Positions 1 to 8,819 of a stretch of 17,500 nt of DNA are shown piece after piece. A program made the position numbers and the translations under genes. The DNA comes from Theodoxus fluviatilis (lineage: Eukaryota; Mollusca; Gastropoda; Cycloneritida; Neritidae), in the NCBI GenBank assembly GCA_034096865.1, contig JAWQFJ010010002.1:35001-52500 (forward strand), in the 5' to 3' direction. Position 1 is the stretch's first letter. The number at the start of each line of letters is the position of its first letter. The notes beneath the pieces are model-generated. The model saw nothing but the letters and a program-made list of their open reading frames with translations, did not search any database and had not been told where the DNA came from.

Positions 1-545
1 ATGACGTTGATCATCATGTCAAAATTCCAAGAAGCTGAGCTAAAGTTACTCGCAGCTTGTCTATATTTAAAGTGTGAGCTTACTGCTATCAAAGAATTGT
101 CTCTATTTCCTAGCTTGAGTTAGTCCAGTTCACCTATGGAAATAATCTTGCTCGTCTTTCTGCAAGTGTGATTTTTAATCTGTAATGCACTACACACTCA
201 ATACAGAAGGTGTTAGTAATGGAAATCGTTTGTGAACTGCCATGCAATTATTTTAATCATGCCCATGAAATGCAGTTTGATGTTCTACCTGGTTTGACAC
301 GTCAGGTTCCTGTAAATACCATGCTTGATCACTCATCATTTGAACTTTTCCCTTGATGTTGCATGCACTTGAATGTTTAGAATAGATAGGAAAGAGCTGA
401 TGCTATGGCTAAAAATATGAAGAACTGAGTAAAATGCTTGAAGGTCTGCGAGTCTTCCTAAAATGAATGGAGAGCTAAGTAAATGCATCTATTTAGCTTC
501 CTTCGTGTTGGTATAGAGATATATGTGTTCTTTGTGTGTACATGA

Positions 546-622
546 ATGTGTGTTGTGTGTGTGTGTGTGTGTGTGTGTGTATGCATGTGTGTGCATGCAT
601 GCTTTTGTGTGTGTGAGTGTGT
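546..622. repeat. (TG)n microsatellite, interrupted
   Basis: TG dinucleotides run with ATGCATG interruptions and then a second TG/AG stretch. It is the same repeat class as the much larger TG arrays in the GNS introns. Confidence 0.9.
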
Positions 623-1203
623 GATTGCACATTGATTGCTTGTTTGTGTGCATTTTACGTACGAGGCATGTTTACAGAAGGTGGAAGGGCAAAGTAGTAG
701 AATTTGTATACAGTAAGCTAATGTGCATTTGAGTGGAAGAGACAGGAGATCAGAAAATGAGATTGGAAGTGATGCATTTTTACTAATTAATTTAATCTGC
801 TCTGGATTAGTTTTTTTGACCTAGAAGTGTGTGTCTGGAGTAGTTACATTTGAGGAAAAAAGGGGTATGGTGATATATCATGAGGTCTTTCATGTACGTA
901 TAGGTGATTGTGTGTGTTATTCTAATAGTCGCAAATTTTACCTCGTTTTTTCCCCCAGCACCTTGACTTGACTTTGACATGAATTGAAAAGCACATATAC
1001 TGTCCAAATAAAATTTTGCTTCAAAAGGCAAAATTACACACTGCTACACAATTGATACACAGTCTGGTTTGTCCATTGCCATAGGTTTTAAAATAAAAAG
1101 CTTGAACTAAGTATGCGGAAGTTCGTTTGCTTATATTTTAAGTTTTGTATGACTCCCTCCCTCAGTCTCTGTCTTTGTGTTTGTGTGTGCATGCATTCAT
1201 CCC

Positions 1204-1206
<3 letters not shown>

Positions 1207-1240
<34 letters not shown>

Positions 1241-1254
1241 TCCCCCCCCCCCCC
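1207..1254. repeat. (TC)n followed by a C13 run
   Basis: A TC dinucleotide run of about 30 bp (1207-1236) is followed after CCATC by thirteen consecutive C (1242-1254). A short TG run follows at about 1276-1293. The open frames that cross it on both strands are low-complexity Ser/Leu or Arg/Glu translations and are not genes. Confidence 0.9.
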
Positions 1255-1426
1255 TCCCTTCTGTGCAAGCATGCCATGTGTGTGTATGTGTGTGAATGTA
1301 TGATACTTTGCATACAAAAAGGAGACACTCGTGATCCAACCCTCCTGAAGATGTGAAAATGCCACTTTTCTGTGGCTACCTACTAAAGGCAAGAATAGAA
1401 ATGATAGAGATACGTATCTTCAAACA

Positions 1427-1474
1427 TTGGTTAACCAAAGACAATATCTAAGATAGTGCCTTTGGGTTAACCCA
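1427..1474. repeat. Pair of perfect 12-bp palindromes centred on GTTAAC
   Basis: TTGGTTAACCAA at 1427-1438 and TGGGTTAACCCA at 1463-1474 are each perfectly self-complementary. With their AAAG/CTTT flanks they are also inverted relative to each other. They lie just outside the TIR of the minisatellite element. This could be the end of another small mobile element or a protein-binding pair; the sequence does not decide. Confidence 0.6.
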
Positions 1475-1508
1475 GGCCTAGTCAGATAGCTGTAAGGATT
1501 TTCCATCC

Positions 1509-1549
1509 TTGTAAACATGATGGAAGGTTGAGGAAGTTCCTTTTAGGAC
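1509..1549 (+). repeat. Left terminal inverted repeat
   Basis: This 41-nt sequence starts TTGTAAACATGAT and ends AGGAC. It is complementary to 5216-5256 with four mismatches. A second partial copy in the same orientation lies at 1862-1890, suggesting either a duplicated end or two nested insertions. Confidence 0.75.
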
Positions 1550-1590
1550 AATTCTTTATTTTTTGCCACACCATATACTTTGAACCGACA
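1550..1590 (+). repeat. Diverged single copy of the 25-bp unit with its downstream flank
   Basis: Aligned without gaps after the left TIR, 1550-1581 matches the start of the array (1889-1920) at about 20 of 32 positions. It is then followed by GAACC, as the last array unit is followed by GAACC at 5198-5202. Because homology continues on both sides, this looks like an unexpanded single-unit version of the same element interior. The identity is modest, so this is an inference. Confidence 0.45.
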
Positions 1591-1737
1591 CTCTCAATCA
1601 CAGAGAGGGGAAAGGTGCATCCTAGATGCTCACCTTATTCATTCATACTCATTCACACTCACACACGGTTACAGCACTTAGTAACGACACAAGGTAGCTG
1701 CTGGTTTGGTACGTAATAGCAAGAAAGAAAAAATCTA

Positions 1738-1845
1738 GAGTTCTCCCGTCCCTGGGATTGAATCACGGCGCTGCACCTTGCACGTACGTCCTCAAACGCC
1801 AAAGCTTGTTCGCCTTAATCCGCCTGTCAATAAACAGGGTTTCAA
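1738..1845 (-). mobile_element. Possible tRNA-derived SINE fragment, minus strand
   Basis: On the minus strand this stretch contains GATTCAATCCC at about 1758-1768, close to the pol III B box (GGTTCRANTCC). Further upstream on that strand is GGCGGATTAAGGCGAAC, which resembles the TTAAGGCG region of molluscan tRNA-like SINE heads. The A box is poor, so it is at best an old, diverged SINE head. It lies between the two left-end copies of the minisatellite element. Confidence 0.35.
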
Positions 1846-1861
1846 TAGGCGAGTAGAGACA

Positions 1862-1890
1862 GAAGGTCGAGAAAGCTCCTTTTAAGACGA
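1862..1890 (+). repeat. Inner partial copy of the left terminal repeat
   Basis: This resembles the inner part (positions 15-41) of the 1509-1549 terminus with about four substitutions. It leads directly into the first minisatellite unit. It lacks the outer TTGTAAACATGAT portion. Confidence 0.65.
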
Positions 1891-2183
1891 GTATTTCTCT
1901 TGTGGCGCGTCATAGACGTTTCTCTTGTGGCATGTCATAGACGTTTCTCTTGTGGCGCGTCATAGACGTTTCTCTTGTGGCACGTCATAGACATTTCTCT
2001 TGTGGCACGTCATAGACGTTTCTCTTGTGGCGCGTCATAGACGTTTCTCTTGTGGCGCGTCATAGACGTTTCTCTCTTGGCACGTCACAGACGTTTCTCT
2101 TGTGGCGCGTCATAGACGTTTCTCTTGTGGCGCGTCATAGACGTTTCTCTTGTGGCGTGTCATAGACGTTTCTCTTGTGGCGT

Positions 2184-2601
2184 GTCATAGACGTTTCTCT
2201 TGCGGCACGTCATAGACGTTTCTCTTTCGGCACGTCATAGACGTTTCTCTTGTAGCACGTCATAGACGTTTCTCTTGCGGCACATCATAGACGTTTCTCT
2301 TGTGGCGCGTCATAGACGTTTCTCTTGTGGCGCGTCATAGACGTTTCTCTCTTGGCACGTCACAGACGTTTCTCTTGTGGCGCGTCATAGACGTTTCTCT
2401 TGTGGCGCGTCATAGACGTTTCTCTTGTGGCACGTCATAGACGTTTCTCTTTCGGCACGTCATAGACGTTTCTCTCTTGGCACGTCATAGACGTTTCTCT
2501 TGCGGCACGTCATAGACGTTTCTCTTTCGGCACGTCATAGACGTTTCTCTTGTAGCACGTCATAGACGTTTCTCTTGCGGCACATCATAGACGTTTCTCT
2601 T
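2184..2601 (+). repeat. Higher-order duplication inside the minisatellite (300-bp offset)
   Basis: The 118 bp at 2184-2301 recur without mismatch at 2484-2601, a 12-unit offset. They carry the same ordered series of rare variants (TGCGG, TTCGG, TGTAG, TGCGG-CACAT). This indicates block-wise duplication, such as unequal exchange, rather than unit-by-unit slippage only. Confidence 0.85.
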
Positions 2602-4520
2602 TCGGCACGTCATAGACGTTTCTCTTGTGGCACGTCATAGACGTTTCTCTTTTGGCACGTCATAGACGTTTCTCTTGTGGCACGTCACAGACGTTTCTCT
2701 CTTGGCACGTCACAGACGTTTCTCTTGTGGCACGTCATAGACGTTTCTCTTGTGGCACGTCATAGACGTTTCTCTTGTGGCGCGTCATAGACGTTTCTCT
2801 CTTGGCACGTCACAGACGTTTCTCTTGTGGCACATCATAGACGTTTCTCTCTTGGCACGTCATAGACGTTTCTCTTGTGGCACGTCATAGACGTTTCTCT
2901 TGTGGCGCGTCACAGACGTTTCTCTTGTGGCGCGTCATAGACGTTTCTCTTGTGGCACGTTATAGACATTTCTCTCTTGGCACGTCATAGACGTTTCTCT
3001 TGTGGCGCGTCATAGACGTTTCTCTTGTGGCACGTCATAGACGTTTCTCTTGTGGCACGTCATAGACGTTTCTCTTGTGGCACGTCATAGACGTTTCTCT
3101 TGTGGCGCGTCACAGACGTTTCTCTTGTGGCGCGTCACAGACGTTTCTCTTGTGGCACGTCATAGATGTTTCTCTTGTGGCGCGTCATAGACGTTTCTCT
3201 TGTGGCATGTCATAGACGTTTCTCTTGTGGCGCGTCATAGACGTTTCTCTTGTGGCACGTCACAGACGTTTCTCTTGTGGCACGTCATAGACGTTTCTCT
3301 TGTGGCACGTCATAGACGTTTCTCTTGTGGCGCGTCATAGACGTTTCTCTCTTGGCACGTCACAGACGTTTCTCTCTTGGCACGTCACAGACGTTTCTCT
3401 TGTGGCACGTCATAGACGTTTCTCTCTTGGCACGTCATAGACGTTTCTCTTGTGGCATGTCATAGATGTTTCTCTTGTGGCGCGTCACAGACGTTTCTCT
3501 TGTGGCGCGTCATAGACGTTTCTCTTGTGGCACGTCATAGACGTTTCTCTCTTGGCACGTCATAGACGTTTCTCTTGTGGCGTGTCATAGACGTTTCTCT
3601 TGTGGCACGTCATAGACGTTTCTCTTGTGGCACGTCATAGACGTTTCTCTTGTGGCACGTCATAGACGTTTCTCTTGTGGCACGTCATAGACGTTTCTCT
3701 TGTGGCGTGTCACAGACGTTTCTCTTGTGGCGCGTCATAGACGTTTCTCTTGTAACACGTCATAGATGTTTCTCTTGTGGCGCGTCATAGACGTTTCTCT
3801 TGTGGCGCGTCATAGACGTTTCTCTTGTGGCGCGTCATAGACGTTTCTCTTGTGGCACGTCATAGACGTTTCTCTTGTGGCGCGTCATAGACGTTTCTCT
3901 TGTGGCACGTCATAGACGTTTCTCTTGTGGCGCGTCATAGACGTTTCTCTTGTGGCACGTCATAGACGTTTCTCTTGTGGCGCGTCATAGACGTTTCTCT
4001 TGTGGCACGTCATAGACGTTTCTCTTGTGGCACGTCATAGATGTTTCTCTTGTGGCGCGTCACAGACGTTTCTCTTGTGGCGCGTCATAGACGTTTCTCT
4101 TGTGGCACGTCATAGACGTTTCTCTTGTGGCGCGTCATAGACGTTTCTCTTGTGGCGCGTCATAGACGTTTCTCTTGTGGCGCGTCATAGACGTTTCTCT
4201 TGTGGCGCGTCATAGACGTTTCTCTCTTGGCACATCATAGACGTTTCTCTCTTGGCACGTCATAGACGTTTCTCTTGTGGCACGTCATAGACGTTTCTCT
4301 TTCGGCACGTCATAGACGTTTCTCTTGTGGCGCGTCATAGACGTTTCTCTTGTGGCACGTCATAGACGTTTCTCTTGTGGCACGTCATAGACGTTTCTCT
4401 TGTGGCACGTCATAGACGTTTCTCTTGTGGCACGTCATAGACGTTTCTCTTGTGGCACGTCATAGACGTTTCTCTCTTGGCACGTCATAGACGTTTCTCT
4501 TGTGGCACGTCATAGACGTT

Positions 4521-4672
4521 TCTCTTGTGGCACGTCCTATGACGTTTCTCTTGTGGCACGTCATAGACGTTTCTCTCTTGGCACGTCATAGACGTTTCTC
4601 TTGTGGCACGTCCTATGACGTTTCTCTTGTGGCACGTCATAGACGTTTCTCTCTTGGCACGTCATAGACGTT
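4521..4672 (+). repeat. Duplicated three-unit block with the 26-bp variants
   Basis: Units 106 and 109 share the same one-base-longer variant, CCTATGACG in place of CATAGACG. In both cases they are followed by a TGTGG unit and a CTTGG unit. The simplest reading is a single 76-bp duplication of three units that copied one rare variant. Confidence 0.8.
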
Positions 4673-5215
4673 TCTCTTGTGGCGCGTCATAGACGTTTCT
4701 CTCTTGGCACGTCATAGACGTTTCTCTTGTGGCACGTCATAGACGTTTCTCTTGTGGCACGTCATAGACGTTTCTCTTGTGGCACGTCATAGACGTTTCT
4801 CTTGTGGCACGTCATAGACGTTTCTCTCTTGGCACGTCATAGACGTTTCTCTTGTGGCGCGTCATAGACGTTTCTCTTTTGGCACGTCATAGACGTTTCT
4901 CTTTTGGCAGGTTATAGACGTTTCTCTTGTGGCACGTCATAGACGTTTCTCTTGTGGCGCGTCATAGACGTTTCTCTTTTGGCACGTCATAGACGTTTCT
5001 CTTGTGGCACGTCATAGACGTTTCTCTTGTGGCACGTCATAGACGTTTCTCTTGTGGCACGTCATAGACGTTTCTCTTGTGGCACGTCATAGACGTTTCT
5101 CTTGTGGCACGTCATAGACGTTTCTCTTGTGGCGCGTCATAGACGTTTCTCTTGTGGCACGTCATAGACGTTTCTCTTGTGGCGCGTCATAGACGTTGAA
5201 CCAACCGATATAGTC

Positions 5216-5256
5216 GTCCTCAAAGGAGCTTCCTCAACTTTCAATCATGTTTACAA
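5216..5256 (-). repeat. Right terminal inverted repeat
   Basis: Reverse-complement partner of 1509-1549 (37/41). It begins 18 bp after the last minisatellite unit. The spacer starts GAACCAACC, which resembles the sequence after the diverged single unit near 1582. Confidence 0.75.
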
Positions 5257-5502
5257 TGTAGACCACCAGCTCCTGGCAGCCCCATATCCAGTAGTCTTCC
5301 CTCCTGCATGAGTGCATACATTACATGGGTAAAAAACGTTGAGGAAAGCAGCTACGACTTGTCTCATACCTGCACTTACCCCTCTACCATCAAGCCTCCA
5401 TCTCCTCACCACTCAAACCTTACTACCGGTTTTTATCTACATCTTTACATTTGGCACTGCAGAGCAGGGTGAGACGTCGTGCTGTTACTACAACAACCAT
5501 GA
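5257..5502. other. Spacer between the TIR element and the retroelement; possible decayed integrase start
   Basis: There is no intact gene. Near 5463-5498 one frame reads Ala-Val followed by four Thr, as expected just upstream of the integrase catalytic Asp region. It is out of frame with the downstream integrase and separated from it by TGA stops at 5470 and 5500 in that frame. The upstream integrase (zinc finger and first Asp) is not recognisable, so the element is 5'-truncated or heavily decayed. Confidence 0.4.
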
Positions 5503-6259
5503 GTCGCACACGTTCTGCAGAAAGAATGGTTTGCGCGAGTTGGTGTACCACAACGCATCCACTCCGACCAGGGACGCAACTTCGAGTCACATCTAATCAA
5601 GGAACTCTGTGAGATCTATGGAGTGGAAAAGTTCCACACCACACCTTACCATTCTCAGGGTAATGGGCAGTGCGAGAGATTCAATCGCACCATGCACGAC
5701 CTCATTCGCAGTCTGCACCCAGAGCAGAAACGCAGATGGCCCGAACACCTGCCCATACTAGTGTACGCATACAACTGTACTCCTCACGCCACAACAGGTT
5801 TCGCCCCCTTCTACCTCCTCTTCGGACAGAACCCCCGCCTTCCAGTTGACGCTCTCCTCGCCACCCCTGCAACTACCGTCTACGAGCCTTCAGAGTGGAT
5901 CCGTCAACACCGGGTACGCTTGCAGCATGCTTATCGCTGCACTCGAGCACTCCAACGCCAGGCAGCTGAAGCCCGAGACCGCAGGGACGGACAGTCGCCA
6001 ACTCTTCCTGACCTCCATCCTGGAGACTTCGTGTACGTTCGATCCCGACCCTCAGGAGTACGTGACAAGTGCGGGGACGTGTGGAACCCCATCTTCTATA
6101 TGGTCACGAGGCAGCCACACACCCCTTCCCCCGTCTACGAGGTGCAACCAGCCAGGTGGCAATACAAAGTGTATACATAGAGTGGACTTAAAGGCAGTTT
6201 CAGACGTGCCACAGGCAGATAACCCTGCTCGCAGCGCCAAATGTGGTGGTTGGTGGTAA
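5503..6259 (+). pseudogene. Ty3/Gypsy retrotransposon pol 3' end (integrase), broken
   Basis: This is the remnant of the integrase that inserts a Ty3/Gypsy (Metaviridae) LTR retrotransposon into host DNA. From 5503 the frame reads through an Asp in HSDQG (5566-5568) and a Glu in GNGQCERFNRT (5674-5676). These are separated by exactly 35 residues, the D(35)E spacing of the retroviral-type integrase core. A C-terminal region with a GDFVYVR-type GPY/F-like segment follows. The frame hits a stop at 6178-6180, but homology appears to continue in another frame to about 6200 (VDLKAV), consistent with an extra base near 6154. The zinc-binding N-terminus, first catalytic Asp, reverse transcriptase and gag are absent. 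With at least one frameshift and truncation it cannot be functional. Confidence 0.85.
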
Positions 6260-6900
6260 GGTTGAAGTCAAGTAAGACACAGAGGCGAAGTCGAGTTACT
6301 TTCCACTCTTTATTGGCCGTTGGTACAAGTTCTTAGTATATGAACTTCTGGACACGGGTGGTGAAATGGTCTGCCTGGCTGTGTGCCGTCTCCCCCTTAT
6401 CAAGCGGATGCACGGACCTCACAGGAGCCAGGGGTGGATTGTTTCACAGATCCTAACCCTGGTTCCTGGATTCGTGCTTCAATTTGGAAGAAAATAGAGA
6501 TTACTTTATTTAATTTGCTTTGAAATTACTTCTTACAAATGTTGCCTCATTCAGCATAACACAGTCTATTGAATGAATCATATGCCGTTGCAAGTAGCTG
6601 TCTTACTTGAGGGAAAACATCAGATTTATAGTCAAAATGTTACAATTCGGATGCCAGAGTGGGGAACGGTTCACTAGCCAGGGTCACGCTAATGTAACGA
6701 GCGACTGACTGACAGGGCAGCTGCACAACAATCAGACCACAGCAGAGGAGAGGTCCCAGAGAGCGGTCAGCTGGTCAGCTTGCCTTACACGAAGGATGGG
6801 GAAGTTGGAGAGAGGTCTGACACACAGGATAGGGGGTGGGAAGAGACAGAAGCAGGGATATTTCAATAGAGGATGAACACAGCGAACGTACAATACACTT
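6260..6900. other. Unassigned stretch downstream of the integrase; possible LTR
   Basis: No coding sequence is recognised. Retroelement order would place a 3' LTR here. TGTGGTGG at 6242 and TGTTACA ending at 6644 would make a 403-bp TG...CA unit, and TGTAACGAG at 6694 is another candidate LTR start. No second LTR, convincing polypurine tract or target duplication is visible, so none of these is established. A purine-rich tract lies at about 6829-6859. Confidence 0.3.
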
Positions 6901-7207
6901 GGTGATAGGTGCACCTTATCACAGTACTAAAACAAATGATAGAAAGAAATACATCACATAGGCCTAATGATACTATCATTCGTCATTTAGGACTTGACAG
7001 AATCAGACACGCGGAGATCAAGTGTGCAGAAAATCGTCCCGATACAGAAAGCCCATCTTCTTTGTCGTCTGTCATGCTTTGCATTTATGCGCACAGTTGT
7101 GAGCTCACACAACCTTGATTTACTAGCGATCGATCGATCACCCGTTTTCACGGGAGACAACTCTGAGCTGCAGCTGCTGTGGACTATTCAACAACGGCCG
7201 ACGCACC
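6901..7207 (+). promoter_or_regulatory. Presumed GNS promoter and 5' UTR
   Basis: This sequence directly precedes the GNS start codon, so it should contain the transcription start and 5' UTR. I see no clear TATA box. Short palindromes cluster within about 110 bp of the ATG: TGTGAGCTCACA (7097-7108), GATCGATCGATC (about 7128-7139), CCCG/CGGG arms (7141-7154) and AGCTGCAGCT (about 7166-7175). The start codon context GCACCATGG is a strong Kozak match. The exact start of transcription cannot be fixed from sequence alone. Confidence 0.4.
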
Positions 7208-7324
7208 ATGGCGGGCGTGCTCAAAACGCTCGTCCTGGCACTCGCTGTCTCCGTGAGTCTCTGTGCTCCTCCCAGCATCGTATTCATCCTCACCGACGAC
7301 CAGGATGTCGAGCTTGGAGGACAG
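7208..7324 (+). CDS. GNS: N-acetylglucosamine-6-sulfatase, exon 1 (partial gene)
   Basis: GNS is a soluble lysosomal sulfatase that removes the 6-O-sulfate from N-acetylglucosamine during heparan sulfate and keratan sulfate breakdown. Exon 1 encodes residues 1-39. Residues 1-20 form a hydrophobic signal peptide (MAGVLKTLVLALAVSVSLCA), followed by a beta strand and TDDQD at 29-33, whose aspartates belong to the sulfatase calcium/active site. ELGG follows as in the family. The ATG has a strong context (ACCATGG) and sits directly before the signal peptide. The exon ends ACAG|GTGGGT in phase 0. With exons 2-4 it gives 149 residues, about a quarter of the roughly 550-residue human enzyme; the rest lies past the window. 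Extracellular SULF1/2 share TDDQD and CCPSR, but exon 3 and 4 residues favour GNS. Confidence 0.92.
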
Positions 7325-7448
7325 GTGGGTTTCTTTGACCATGATTTCGCGATTATCGATGCCTTTTGTTTTGTTTTCCTCATGTGTGTGAGTCTGTCAA
7401 TGGATAGATTAATTTGCCTCCCAGTCAACCTGTCACTGTCTGCATGCG

Positions 7449-7736
<288 letters not shown>

Positions 7737-7763
7737 CAGTCTCTCTCCCTCCTGCTTACGCGT

Positions 7764-7850
7764 TTGTGAGTGTGTGTGTGCATGCATGTACGTGTGTACG
7801 TGTGCATGTGGGTGTGCATGCATGCATATGTGTGAGTGCGCGTGTGTTTA
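7764..7850 (+). repeat. Degenerate TG-rich repeat
   Basis: Irregular TG/CATG-rich sequence with TGCATGCATG and GTACGTGTGTACGTG segments. It is a decayed continuation of the compound microsatellite. Confidence 0.75.
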
Positions 7851-7945
7851 CATGACTAAACTGATGTGCATTTGTCTTGTTCTAATTGTTCCATAAATCA
7901 AAATTTTTATCAACTCACCCACAGACTACACTTTCGTGATGCATA

Positions 7946-7946
<1 letters not shown>

Positions 7947-8029
<83 letters not shown>
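7947..8029 (+). repeat. (CA)n microsatellite
   Basis: Uninterrupted CA dinucleotides of about 83 bp. They end at the left edge of the first interspersed-repeat copy. Confidence 0.97.
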
Positions 8030-8032
<3 letters not shown>

Positions 8033-8034
8033 CT

Positions 8035-8322
8035 GGCTACAGTAACGTGGTAACAACATTTTTAAAAAGGGGCCGGTGGGTCTGCCTGAACTTCGTTTAA
8101 AAAAAAATTTCATGTGAGATTGAACACAAGTATAGTTTCTCGTTTGCTGAAAACGCTTTTTTAAATGTACATAGTGGATTTTCTGAGTGCTCGGAGGGCA
8201 GAGAAGATGGGACAGCATGCAGTTAGTCGTTAGTCTCTTTATTTTATTTGACAAGATCCAATTTTTTTAAAGGGTTGGTAGAAAAACAAAACCCAGTGTT
8301 GATCAGGTTACCATAACTACAA
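8035..8322 (+). mobile_element. Interspersed repeat family, copy A (intron 1)
   Basis: This shares ordered blocks with the copies in introns 2, 3 and 4: a GGTAAC-type left end, a central GGGACAGCATGCAGTTAGT (about 8209-8227) and a right end CAGGTTACCATAACTAC (8304-8320). The right end is the reverse complement of the family's left end (GTGGTTATGGTAAC), so the family has terminal inverted repeats and is MITE-like. It has no open frame. It is about 290 bp here, shorter than copy B. Confidence 0.65.
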
Positions 8323-8773
8323 CTTTTTTTTGTAGTGTATGCCTAGTCATGAACTTGTACCTGATCATGAACATGTGTAGGCCTAATAAGCTTGAACTTG
8401 AATTTGTGGTGTCCAAGGTCTCTGGATGTCTTGGTAAAAAGTTCTTACCTTTAAAAACTTATATCTGGGCCTGTCATAACATGCTGCAGGAACTGGTGAC
8501 CCACTGGCCTGTCAGCAATGAGTCATTGAGTGTGATAACAATCACTTCCACGACCTAAGTACAGCATGCTGAGACCAGTATCAAAATTCAATACACAGGC
8601 TAATCATCAGTGACGGTTTTGTATTATCGTTTGATGCAACTATGTGAGATGTTCTTCCCCTGTGATTTTTTAAAGGTGATATCAGTTGAAAGCTCTTCCA
8701 TGATCCCTTTTTTCTGCTCAAGGTTTGCCTCATACAACATAAAAGTTATTATACACTAGCCATTACATCTGCT
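8323..8773. other. Intron 1 stretch with nothing recognised
   Basis: AT-rich intronic sequence without simple repeats, family repeats or coding potential that I can support. Confidence 0.5.
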
Positions 8774-8788
8774 TGTGTGTGTGTTTGT

Positions 8789-8819
<31 letters not shown>

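Larger units (their letters stand above)
1..1426. other. Gene-free flank with microsatellites
   Basis: I see no convincing coding sequence, RNA gene or transposon protein on either strand. Short open frames here have no recognisable domain and two of them are translations of CT/TG repeats. The stretch is moderately AT-rich and contains the simple repeats listed separately. Promoter elements or exons of an unseen neighbouring gene cannot be excluded. Confidence 0.6.
1896..5197 (+). repeat. 25-bp minisatellite, 132 units
   Basis: The period is strictly 25 bp: units starting TCTCT begin at 1896, 1921, 1946 and so on, still in register at 4521. Only two units, at 4521-4546 and 4597-4622, are 26 bp. 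The total of 3302 bp equals 132 units plus 2 nt. Most units share the perfect inverted repeat ACGTCATAGACGT (5-bp arms, ATA loop). Variation is confined mainly to three sites: TGTGG/CTTGG/TTCGG/TGCGG, CACGT/CGCGT/CGTGT/CACAT and CATAG/CACAG. Units contain two or three CpGs. Stop codons and the 25-bp period rule out coding. Confidence 0.97.
1509..5256. mobile_element. TIR-bounded element with an expanded minisatellite core
   Basis: The left terminus (1509-1549, starting TTGTAAACATGAT) and the reverse complement of the right terminus (5216-5256) match at 37 of 41 positions without gaps. A diverged second copy of the inner part of the left terminus lies at 1862-1890, immediately before the tandem array. 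The interior is almost entirely the 25-bp array, and no transposase frame is present, so any mobility would depend on proteins supplied in trans. I see no clear target-site duplication. The architecture resembles foldback elements or molluscan MITE-like elements with tandem-repeat cores, but the superfamily is not resolved. Confidence 0.65.

Noticed and set aside
1896..5197. CRISPR-like appearance of the 25-bp array
   Set aside because: Repeats are directly adjacent with no unique spacers, no cas genes are present and the context is a eukaryotic genome. It is a minisatellite.
5339..5596. 85-codon frame upstream of the integrase
   Set aside because: It overlaps the integrase in another frame and shows no recognisable domain. 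The homologous integrase frame is the one containing HSDQG.
6052..6240. Minus-strand frame opposite the integrase end
   Set aside because: Shadow of the pol coding strand with no independent signal.
6242..6644. A definite 3' LTR starting TGTGGTGG and ending TGTTACA
   Set aside because: There is no partner LTR, target duplication or polypurine tract. TG...CA boundaries alone are too weak, so it is kept only as a possibility.
6994..7338. 114-codon plus-strand frame overlapping exon 1
   Set aside because: It overlaps GNS exon 1 in a different frame and has no domain; exon 1 has signal peptide and motif support.
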